Shown here in pieces: positions 1-5,172 of a DNA stretch of 5,172 nt. A program made the position numbers and the translations under genes. How positions within the stretch are numbered: position 1 is the first letter of the stretch; every line of letters begins with the position of its first letter. The notes under the pieces are model-generated. The model did not search any database. It saw only the letters and a program-made list of their open reading frames with translations, and had not been told where the DNA came from. The stretch is from positions 1 through 5,172 of the forward strand of contig CADBQC010000092.1 in the NCBI GenBank assembly GCA_902796745.1. Direction: 5' to 3'. Source of the DNA: an uncultured Pseudomonadota bacterium (GTDB lineage: Bacteria; Pseudomonadota; Alphaproteobacteria; RUG11792).

Positions 1-54
1 AATTATATAAAATTTTTTGTTTTTGATATTCTGTTGAGTAAGAAGTTTTGTATC

Positions 55-58
55 AGGA
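55..58 (+). promoter_or_regulatory. Shine-Dalgarno site that selects the ATG at 67
   Basis: AGGA lies eight bases upstream of the ATG at 67, a good spacing for ribosome binding. The reading frame is open back to a TTG at 34, but that codon has only a T-rich stretch before it. Starting at 67 also puts the hydrophobic signal segment right at the N-terminus. The site therefore supports ATG 67 over TTG 34. Confidence 0.6.
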
Positions 59-66
59 CATGTCTT

Positions 67-1236
67 ATGAACAAAAAGACCCAAGTGGCAATTCTTATAG
101 CAACATTAACAATGCAATCTCAATCAATGAATGACATACAACCAAAAACGGTAATGTTTGATGGTTTTAAAACAGCAAACTCATTTTTTACATTTAAACA
201 AATTGCAAAATGCAAAAAAAATAGAACAAAAAATGAGTATAGAATAGGCAAAATTTATCTAAAAAACAATATACCCGCAAACTCAGTTGTAGATTTAATT
301 ATCCCCGCTCGAACTACAGATGGACGTAAAGTAGTATTTGATAAGGCATCTTGTGCTGGATGGGACGATAAAAATATAAAAATAAATCTTCATTTTGTGA
401 CCACGGAAAGGTTAAAAATCAGGAAATATAAAGTAAAGAATGAAGTAAAAGTGCATTGTCAAAAAATCGTTGATTATGTAAAGATCGTTGGAGATAAGTC
501 TGATTTCTTCAAAGGGTCAAGTTCGTTATGGCATCTCAATATGAGTGGCATTGATAAAAACCCGGCAAAATATAGCAAAGGTGGCAAAAAAAAGAACAAG
601 AATGTGATGACAAGCATGTTTGATGGATGCACAGGTTTGGAATCGATTCAGTGGGGTAATTTTAATACACGCAATGTTACTCGTATGGATTATGCGTTCC
701 GGGACTGCTGGAAACTCAAAAATTTAAATTTAAAGCACTTAAATACTTCAGACGTGGGAACTATGAGAGGAATGTTTGCTAATTGTTATGCCTTGGAGGA
801 TTTGAAAATACGTGTATCCAGTACTTCACAAGTACAAAACATGGAAAAAATGTTTATGAATTGTATATCATTGAAATCTGTGGATCTGAGGAATTTCGAT
901 ATGCAATCAGTTCAAACTGCGGAAGAGATGTTTGCAGGATGTGAACTGATACAATTTATTAAATTTCCAACTTCTAATGCTCCAAGATTAACTAATATGC
1001 GGAGTATGTTTGAGAATTGTCGCTCCCTTGACACTCTAGACTTGCGGCAAGTCAATATTCCATCCTCAGCGATAATGACTGGTTTTATCAGTGGCTGTAG
1101 AGTGTTAGATACAGTATCATTTCATCCAGATATGGAAGAGAAAAAATGCACTAATGAATTGGCGCTTTGCAGAGATTGTCCTCGATTTATCTTTGAAGAA
1201 GAATTGAAGATAAACCAGTATAAAGGTATTATATAG
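67..1236 (+). CDS. Secreted BspA/DUF285-type 26-residue repeat surface protein
   Basis: This encodes 389 residues from ATG 67 (SD AGGA at 55-58) to TAG. Residues 1-20 look like a Sec signal peptide: NKK, then a hydrophobic VAILIATLTM, with cleavage probably near residue 20. There is no lipobox cysteine. Residues about 21-143 are a Lys-rich domain with cysteines 49, 96 and 131 that I do not recognise. Residues 181-355 hold seven consecutive 26-residue units of the form M-x-x-M-F-x-x-C-x-x-L, with cysteines at 188, 214, 240, 266, 292, 318 and 344. This is the pattern of the DUF285 (Pfam PF03382) and TIGR02167 surface-protein families, which are related to BspA leucine-rich repeats. A degenerate unit precedes them at residues 144-180. 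The last 35 residues add cysteines 361, 368 and 371. Such solenoids are known as surface or secreted proteins that often bind host molecules; the ligand here is unknown. No C-terminal membrane anchor or sorting signal is visible. The family call is firm, the role inferred. Confidence 0.9.
   Translation: MNKKTQVAILIATLTMQSQSMNDIQPKTVMFDGFKTANSFFTFKQIAKCKKNRTKNEYRIGKIYLKNNIPANSVVDLIIPARTTDGRKVVFDKASCAGWDDKNIKINLHFVTTERLKIRKYKVKNEVKVHCQKIVDYVKIVGDKSDFFKGSSSLWHLNMSGIDKNPAKYSKGGKKKNKNVMTSMFDGCTGLESIQWGNFNTRNVTRMDYAFRDCWKLKNLNLKHLNTSDVGTMRGMFANCYALEDLKIRVSSTSQVQNMEKMFMNCISLKSVDLRNFDMQSVQTAEEMFAGCELIQFIKFPTSNAPRLTNMRSMFENCRSLDTLDLRQVNIPSSAIMTGFISGCRVLDTVSFHPDMEEKKCTNELALCRDCPRFIFEEELKINQYKGII
496..606 (+). 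repeat. Degenerate, Cys-less first repeat unit with Lys-rich insert
   Basis: Residues 144-180 of the surface protein align with the later units: F148 matches the conserved Phe, S151 sits where the Cys should be, and L154, L157 and I162 match the hydrophobic positions. The unit is 37 residues long instead of 26. The extra 11 residues fall in its second half, which includes the basic run KGGKKKNKN (residues 171-179). It is probably the capping or oldest unit of the solenoid; this is my own alignment by eye. Confidence 0.5.
607..1131 (+). repeat. Seven in-register 26-residue (78-bp) DUF285 repeats
   Basis: Units begin at residues 181, 207, 233, 259, 285, 311 and 337, exactly 26 apart. Each opens with an M-x-x-M-F-x-x-C type segment (variants MDYAFRDC, AEEMFAGC, MTGFISGC), then a Leu or Ile ladder, with F-N/D-T-S and V-x-x-M positions visible in the better units. 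The units differ strongly at DNA level, so this is an old protein repeat, not a recent tandem duplication. The seventh unit loses its second half. Confidence 0.9.
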
Positions 1237-1258
1237 AAATAGAATACAGATAGGTCGC

Positions 1259-1293
1259 GAGGTGTAATTCTAATATTTTATGGGTTACACCTC
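1259..1293 (+). terminator. Hairpin after the surface-protein gene, possible terminator
   Basis: GAGGTGTAA (1259-1267) is perfectly complementary to TTACACCTC (1285-1293). Two G-U pairs and one G-C pair can extend the stem to 12 bp around an 11-base loop. It begins 23 bases after the stop codon at 1236, a usual place for a transcript end. No run of T follows on either strand, so it may be a 3'-end stabilising hairpin or a weak or Rho-assisted terminator rather than a classic intrinsic one. Confidence 0.4.
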
Positions 1294-1301
1294 AATAAAT
1301 A

Positions 1302-1375
1302 TCTACTGACGAGCTATAAATCAGAGCCACACAAGGCTGAGCGCTTCCGACGGTGCCCCAGTCCATCAGAAGGTG
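1302..1375. other. GC-rich intergenic island of unknown role, possibly structured RNA
   Basis: About 56% of these bases are G or C, clearly above the AT-rich surroundings, yet no reading frame of useful length is present. A small hairpin is possible at 1321-1340: TCAGAGCC pairs with GGCTGA across a 6-base loop, with a 2-base bulge. AAGGCT at 1333-1338 could instead pair with AGCCTT at 1393-1398, which runs into five T at 1397-1401. This would fit a small RNA or leader with alternative folds, but I could not match it to a tRNA, tmRNA, SRP RNA, RNase P RNA or a riboswitch I know. Confidence 0.25.
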
Positions 1376-1382
1376 ATATAAT
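1374..1382 (+). promoter_or_regulatory. Extended -10 promoter (TGATATAAT) for the antiporter gene
   Basis: The nine bases match the sigma70 extended -10 consensus TG-N-TATAAT exactly. At the usual 17-base spacing the -35 position (1354-1359, TGCCCC) is a poor match, which is tolerable for extended -10 promoters. Transcription would start near 1389-1390 and give a leader of about 26 bases before GTG 1416. This implies that the antiporter has its own promoter. Chance occurrence cannot be excluded in AT-rich DNA, though the TG extension makes it less likely. Confidence 0.5.
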
Positions 1383-1415
1383 CTCTAATGAGAGCCTTTT
1401 TATAAAATATAAATT

Positions 1416-2666
1416 GTGAGTTTAACGGAAATCATAATCCTATCTGTTCCTTTAGCTGTAGTTTTGCTGTCTCTGGCTTTTATGCCCCTAATAGCCCCTA
1501 AATTCTGGCACAAGAATGAAGGTGCGGTATTTGCAATTGTTTCTGCAATTTCTATAATTGCTCTATATAGCCTGTTGCCGGAAGCAAATCATATCCTAAA
1601 GGATGCACTTATTGATGATTATATTCCTTTCATAATTATGCTCTTTACATTGTATGCTTTAAGTCATGGCATACATATAAAACTCAAGGCTACTTCTGAT
1701 ACTTTGTCTAACATAGTATTTTTGGCATGCTGTAGTCTTTTTTCATCAGTGATTGGAACTACTGGGGCTTCTATGCTATTTCTTCGCCCATTCCTTGAAA
1801 TGAACAAGGACAGGAATCATAAATCGCACCTTATAATCTTTTTTATATTTTTGGTATCAAACATAGGTGGATTGCTGACTCCTCTAGGCGATCCTCCTCT
1901 TCTTTTGGGATATTTACATGGAATAGATTTTTTTTGGGAATTACGTAACCTTCTTCCGTATTGGTTTGGCTATTTAGCTAGCTGTCTAGCCGTCTTGTAT
2001 GTTGTGGACAAAATAGTTCTAGGGAAGGAAAATTTGGAACATGCATCAGAAAGGAGGAAATTTTCTATAACAATTGGAGGATATCTTAATGTTTGCCTAA
2101 TTATTGCTACAGTTTTTGTTCTGGCTTTTGAGATCAATATTTATCTCAAAGATACACTGTTGCTTTTATTCTGTGGGCTTTCGTTTTATAGAAATCGACA
2201 AATTGGAGAAAAAATTGATTATGCCCCATTTCTCGAAGTTGCCAGAACATTTTTGGTAATATTCATCGTAATAGCGCCCGTGCTCTTTATCTTAAATATT
2301 CACTCAGACAGTATCCATAGATATATCCTTAATATAAGTAATGGTGAAGATGGGGCAATGGTATATTTTTGGTTATGTTCGCTTGCATCTTCATTTCTTG
2401 ACAATGCACCATCATACCTCCTGTTTTTCAACATGGCGGGAGGCAATCCGGAAGAATTGATGTATGTTTATCCAAATATTTTAACTGCAATTTCAATTAG
2501 TTCTGTTGTGATGGGATCAATGACCTATATCGGCAATGCCCCTAATATGATGGTCAAATCTATTGCGATAAGAAAAGGAATAAAAATGCCATCATTTGTA
2601 GGCTATATATTCTGGTCATTTGTAATAATTTTGCCACTCAGTTACATCGCTGCGCACCTTTTGTAA
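1416..2666 (+). CDS. Sodium:proton antiporter-like membrane transporter (ArsB/NhaD superfamily)
   Basis: This encodes 416 residues, very hydrophobic, with roughly eleven membrane-spanning or re-entrant segments; it acts in the cytoplasmic membrane. Key signatures are GTTGASML (114-121), SNIGGLLTPLGDPPLL (148-163), SSFLDNAPSYLLF (325-337) and YIGNAPNMMVKSIA (371-384). The paired S/T-N-x-G and D/G-N-A-P motifs, one set in each half, are typical of inverted-repeat ion-transporter-superfamily proteins annotated as NhaD/ArsB-like Na+/H+ antiporters or putative citrate transporters (COG1055; I believe Pfam PF16980). The likely reaction is Na+ export against H+ uptake, but substrate calls in this superfamily are unreliable. 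The start is GTG 1416: a TAA lies two codons upstream, and the next Met (residue 23) would remove the first membrane segment. No Shine-Dalgarno is visible; the leader is AT-rich. An extended -10 box lies 34 bases upstream of the GTG. The frame is intact. Confidence 0.88.
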   Translation: MSLTEIIILSVPLAVVLLSLAFMPLIAPKFWHKNEGAVFAIVSAISIIALYSLLPEANHILKDALIDDYIPFIIMLFTLYALSHGIHIKLKATSDTLSNIVFLACCSLFSSVIGTTGASMLFLRPFLEMNKDRNHKSHLIIFFIFLVSNIGGLLTPLGDPPLLLGYLHGIDFFWELRNLLPYWFGYLASCLAVLYVVDKIVLGKENLEHASERRKFSITIGGYLNVCLIIATVFVLAFEINIYLKDTLLLLFCGLSFYRNRQIGEKIDYAPFLEVARTFLVIFIVIAPVLFILNIHSDSIHRYILNISNGEDGAMVYFWLCSLASSFLDNAPSYLLFFNMAGGNPEELMYVYPNILTAISISSVVMGSMTYIGNAPNMMVKSIAIRKGIKMPSFVGYIFWSFVIILPLSYIAAHLL

Positions 2667-2692
2667 ACAATATTTGCGAGTAATACTATACT
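2664..2692 (+). promoter_or_regulatory. Weak candidate promoter in the 2667-2804 gap
   Basis: TATACT at 2687-2692 matches five of six -10 positions, with TAAACA (four of six) 17 bases upstream, overlapping the stop codon of the antiporter gene. It would give a leader of about 105 bases for the coiled-coil gene, enough to include its ribosome-binding site. The region is AT-rich, so this may be chance. Confidence 0.2.
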
Positions 2693-2760
2693 GAATAAAT
2701 ATATTTGTAAATTTTATGCAACGAAGATAAACGTAGCATTTACTATTTCTTAACTTTCGT

Positions 2761-2789
2761 TTGATAAACTTACACGGTGGGGTTATTGT
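2761..2789 (+). promoter_or_regulatory. Candidate -35/-10 pair before the coiled-coil gene
   Basis: TTGATA (2761-2766, five of six matches) and TATTGT (2784-2789, four of six) are separated by exactly 17 bases. A start near 2796 would leave a leader of only about nine bases and cut into the ribosome-binding site, which weakens the call. Apart from this, the other candidate promoter and a 6-bp inverted repeat, the 138-base gap shows nothing I can name. Confidence 0.25.
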
Positions 2790-2792
2790 GAC

Positions 2793-2798
2793 GAGAAG
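2793..2798 (+). promoter_or_regulatory. Weak ribosome-binding site for the coiled-coil gene
   Basis: GAGAAG lies six bases before ATG 2805 and is the only purine-rich stretch at a workable distance. The frame is closed by a TAA at 2751-2753 with no other ATG or GTG between, which fixes the start at 2805. Confidence 0.4.
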
Positions 2799-2804
2799 AT
2801 TACA

Positions 2805-5172
2805 ATGAGATTTGATTCAAAATGGCAGGTAATTTTTGTTAATATACCATCATTTGCAGTTCTGGGGATGATAATGGGTATGATTTCTGTGGCTGAAGCA
2901 CGCCCTGTATTAACAACTACAGACAAAATAAACAAACGTATAAATGCAGCTGTAGACGGGGAACGTAATTATTGGCAAAAGAAATTAGATGAAAATACAA
3001 AAAAAAATACAGAAAGGATTCAATATTTGAATGGAGAACTACGAAAAGCCCAGGAAACGTCGAAAAAACTAACCTCGGAAAAAAATGCATACGAAAAAAA
3101 AGTCAAAACAGATCTGGATAAGTTGACTAAGGAAAAGAATGATGTTGTTTCTGATCTAAACAAAACTAAGAGCGAATTTGAGAATACGAAGAAAAATCTA
3201 AATACGTCCATAGAGACCCTTAAGAAGGAAATTGAACAGAAGACTAAAGAACAAGAAACTCTAAATAAAAAGATAACGGATACTGAAAAAGCCAAGAAAG
3301 ATGCGGAGGATAAAGCAAAAACAGAGTTAGATAAAACAATAAAACAATATAACTCAAAAATAAAGAAGCTGAATAAAAAAATTACGCAAAAGTCTAATCA
3401 ATTGAAGGCAAAAACAACACAGTTAAAAAATTTAAATTTATCCTTTGAGACTCAAAGTGCGAACTTATATACTGCAGAAGCTAAGACATACAACGATGCC
3501 GAAATTTTGAAAGGTACAATACGAACGTTGCAATCAGAATTAAAAGCATTGATTACGCAAGCCAAATTTATGGATATTGATAGAATGAAACGTATTAAGA
3601 CCATAAAGAATCAAGTCGCAATTGAAAAACAAAATTTTGCAGAACAAATAAAGGCAATACAAGAGGCAGATGTGCAAAATTTGCTGAGAATAGAAAAATT
3701 AAATAATTTAATTCAGCGCCTTATTGCAAAAAATCAGAAACTAGAAAAAGCGGGAAAAGTTCTTGAAACCAGACTGATGAGCAAAATCCAGGCTCTTAAA
3801 AAACGTCAAAAGCAGAATGCGCAACAGTATAAATTGCTTACAGAGGCATATGCTAGGGCAGAATCGAAAAATCTGGTTGCTATAGATCAGTTAAAACAGG
3901 AATTAAATAGTGTGACCATGAAAAATCAGTCTTTGATAAAATTGGCGAACCATATGAATAAAGTCAGGCAGGCTGAAGATATTGCTGATTCAAAAATGGA
4001 AACCAATCTTCTATTGAAAATAGAAAATCTGAAAAATGAATTGAACATAGCTGGTCAGAAAAATGAAAATCTTGTCAAAAATATTGAAAAGACAAAAAAG
4101 TACATAGATAATATGAAAAAGTTAGAGCTTGATAATAGTACAAAGCTACAAAAAGAAATTCAATCATTAACAACTGAAATCAAAACAGTGGAAAATAAGT
4201 ATAAAGAGCTATTGCAAAAATACAACAATCGCGAAAATTGGGCGATTGAAAAACTAGATATAAAAAATAATTCTACGAAGCTAACAAAATCTGTTGGTTT
4301 AACAGGAGAAAATCCTCAAGCGAATAATCACGATCAGGTTAATGGGGATAGTGTCACTGAAGGTGGGTATCCGCAGAAGAGAAATGTCTTTGGCGATTCG
4401 TCTTCAGCAATGCCTTCGAATAATGAACAATTGAGGTATTCAGGAAATAAATTTATGGATGATAAAGAATGCCAAAAAGCAGTGCAAAATATGGAAAATA
4501 AATATACTCAATTGCTACAAAATTATGAACGGCAAGAAAAATGGCTGATAGAAAACTTCAACAAAGGCTATCCTCAGATAGCTACTGGGCATCAGTCCAA
4601 AGGCTACTATCAGGCGCCGGGTTATTACCCAGAGCATAATGCTCAAAGAAGCTATTATCATAGCACCACTCCACAAATAGATTTGCCTTTTCAGCAGGGG
4701 GGGCTGACATCGCCTTATCAGTCAAAAACAATTCCTCAGAGTGCAGAAAATAAAATGCGAGCTATGCCTAATGTCAGAAATGCGCAATATTATCAAAATG
4801 GAATAGACAATATAGATACGCAATACAATAATCGAGAACGCTGGAAGTTCGAGAACCTAGTCAGGAAATATGCGCCATCGTATACTCAATCAACTGATGA
4901 CTATTCGCCTAGAGATAGCTTTCGTTCGGCGGGTGCTTATCAAGAAAATAGTGGGCGAAATGGCTATTACCACGAAGCAAGTCCAAAAATAGAGATGCCT
5001 CAAAGACATGACGCTTACATCAGCAGATATGGCGCTAATGGTTATCAGTGGAGCAATACTCAGCCCTCCTATACTAGACAGGATGTTCAGCAGAGACATG
5101 GTTATCCAGGACGTTTAGCAAATCAAAGTAGTGTACAGATACAGAACGTCGGAATGGGGCAAGAATGTCGAG
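2805..5172 (+). CDS. Large secreted coiled-coil protein with Tyr/Gln-rich repeat tail (3' end outside window)
   Basis: The frame is open from ATG 2805 through the last base: 789 complete codons, no stop. Residues 1-32 form a signal peptide with a hydrophobic core and an A-E-A cleavage site before Arg33. From about residue 45 to 485 the sequence is rich in Lys, Glu, Gln, Asn and Leu and has no proline from 35 to 503 and no cysteine; this is a long coiled-coil rod. Residues 486-789 are low-complexity, rich in Tyr, Gln, Asn, Ser, Pro and Gly, and contain a helical motif Y-N-x-R-E-x-W-x-x-E-x centred on W479, W580 and W680. Cysteines occur only at 556 and 788. I do not recognise the family. Plausible roles are a periplasmic or surface fibre, a spacer or adhesin, or a secreted host-directed protein; none is shown. 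The gene starts 138 bases after the antiporter. Antisense open frames over the rod and tail are by-products of its base composition. Confidence 0.88.
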   Translation, partial: MRFDSKWQVIFVNIPSFAVLGMIMGMISVAEARPVLTTTDKINKRINAAVDGERNYWQKKLDENTKKNTERIQYLNGELRKAQETSKKLTSEKNAYEKKVKTDLDKLTKEKNDVVSDLNKTKSEFENTKKNLNTSIETLKKEIEQKTKEQETLNKKITDTEKAKKDAEDKAKTELDKTIKQYNSKIKKLNKKITQKSNQLKAKTTQLKNLNLSFETQSANLYTAEAKTYNDAEILKGTIRTLQSELKALITQAKFMDIDRMKRIKTIKNQVAIEKQNFAEQIKAIQEADVQNLLRIEKLNNLIQRLIAKNQKLEKAGKVLETRLMSKIQALKKRQKQNAQQYKLLTEAYARAESKNLVAIDQLKQELNSVTMKNQSLIKLANHMNKVRQAEDIADSKMETNLLLKIENLKNELNIAGQKNENLVKNIEKTKKYIDNMKKLELDNSTKLQKEIQSLTTEIKTVENKYKELLQKYNNRENWAIEKLDIKNNSTKLTKSVGLTGENPQANNHDQVNGDSVTEGGYPQKRNVFGDSSSAMPSNNEQLRYSGNKFMDDKECQKAVQNMENKYTQLLQNYERQEKWLIENFNKGYPQIATGHQSKGYYQAPGYYPEHNAQRSYYHSTTPQIDLPFQQGGLTSPYQSKTIPQSAENKMRAMPNVRNAQYYQNGIDNIDTQYNNRERWKFENLVRKYAPSYTQSTDDYSPRDSFRSAGAYQENSGRNGYYHEASPKIEMPQRHDAYISRYGANGYQWSNTQPSYTRQDVQQRHGYPGRLANQSSVQIQNVGMGQECR
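4188..5000 (+). repeat. Approximately 100-residue protein repeat in the coiled-coil protein tail
   Basis: Three copies of a Trp motif occur: KYNNRENWAIEKL (residues 472-484), NYERQEKWLIENF (573-585) and QYNNRERWKFENL (673-685), with Trp at 479, 580 and 680. Copies 1 and 2 share the longer lead-in ENKY-x-x-LLQ. A second shared motif, YYH-x-x-x-P-x-I-[DE]-[LM]-P, follows copies 2 and 3 at residues 617-628 and 721-732, about 40 residues after the Trp. The spacers vary in sequence and length. This looks like a diverged modular repeat, a short helix plus a flexible Tyr/Gln-rich linker, seen at protein level only. Confidence 0.7.

Noticed and set aside
34..66. In-frame TTG start extending the surface protein by 11 residues
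   Set aside because: No ribosome-binding site before 34, while ATG 67 has AGGA at a good distance and places the signal peptide at the N-terminus.
826..842. GTACTT/AAGTAC short hairpin in the surface-protein gene
   Set aside because: Six base pairs inside a well-supported coding repeat, not repeated in other units.
1306..1313. CTGACGAG resembling the hammerhead ribozyme core (CUGANGA)
   Set aside because: The required GAAA strand after stem II and a matching cleavage-site stem are absent downstream.
1383..1401. CTCT-AATG-AGAG hairpin followed by CC and five T, as an intrinsic terminator
   Set aside because: Only four base pairs, and it overlaps the start region expected from the -10 box at 1377-1382; kept only as part of the speculative RNA island.
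1482..1502. Direct repeat of GCCCCTA
   Set aside because: Seven bases only, encoding parts of MPLIAPK in the first membrane segment region.
2051..2091. AGGAGG and GGAGG followed by ATG inside the antiporter gene, as internal translation start
   Set aside because: The ATG at 2089 is out of frame and meets TAA after three codons; the purine runs simply encode Glu-Arg-Arg and Gly-Gly.
2720..2761. AACGAA/TTCGTT inverted repeat as terminator of the antiporter gene
   Set aside because: Only six base pairs around a 30-base loop and no T-run in the right place.
3020..3295. Minus-strand open frame of 91 codons
   Set aside because: Antisense to the Lys/Glu-rich rod; its Phe/Ser/Leu-rich translation is what the complement of AAA/GAA codons gives, and the plus frame is clearly the gene.
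4226..4248. 7-bp perfect inverted repeat CAATCGC/GCGATTG
   Set aside because: Falls in the coding motif around W479 and is not found in the other repeat copies; likely chance.
4890..5099. Minus-strand open frame of 69 codons
   Set aside because: Lies wholly inside the tail of the coiled-coil gene, whose plus-strand frame carries the repeat motifs; no convincing start signal seen.

Overview
The window comes from an AT-rich (roughly one-third GC) bacterial genome that uses the standard genetic code: tryptophans are TGG and TGA is not read through in any of the three genes. Weak Shine-Dalgarno sites, a sigma70-like extended -10 box and Sec-type signal peptides point to an ordinary, probably Gram-negative, bacterium. 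The mix of a BspA/DUF285-type repeat protein, a NhaD/ArsB-like cation antiporter and a long secreted coiled-coil protein is what I would expect from a host-associated or intracellular lineage, perhaps an alphaproteobacterium of the Rickettsiales/Holosporales kind. That placement is an inference of low certainty.

All three genes read rightward. (1) 67-1236 encodes a secreted protein of 389 residues. It carries seven 26-residue repeats in perfect register, with a cysteine at the same place in every unit, preceded by one degenerate cysteine-less unit. (2) The 179-base gap 1237-1415 holds a 9-bp inverted repeat just after the first gene, a GC-rich island of about 75 bases that I cannot assign, and a perfect extended -10 promoter box. 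(3) 1416-2666 encodes a 416-residue polytopic membrane protein of the ArsB/NhaD ion-transporter superfamily, starting at GTG. (4) The 138-base gap 2667-2804 holds possible promoter elements and a weak start-proximal ribosome-binding site. (5) 2805 to the window end is a large open gene cut off by the window edge (at least 789 residues). It encodes a signal peptide, a proline-free helical rod of about 450 residues, and a Tyr/Gln/Asn-rich tail in which a Trp-centred helical motif recurs every 100-101 residues.

The gaps, and the promoter signals in front of the second and third genes, suggest that the genes are transcribed separately rather than as a tight operon. The shared theme is the cell envelope: two exported proteins, one with a solenoid recognition surface and one with a long rod and repeat tail, flank an inner-membrane ion transporter. 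No functional link between them can be shown from the sequence. The most unusual items are the third gene, which I do not recognise as a known family, and the GC-rich intergenic island. No mobile element, tRNA, rRNA or CRISPR array was seen.
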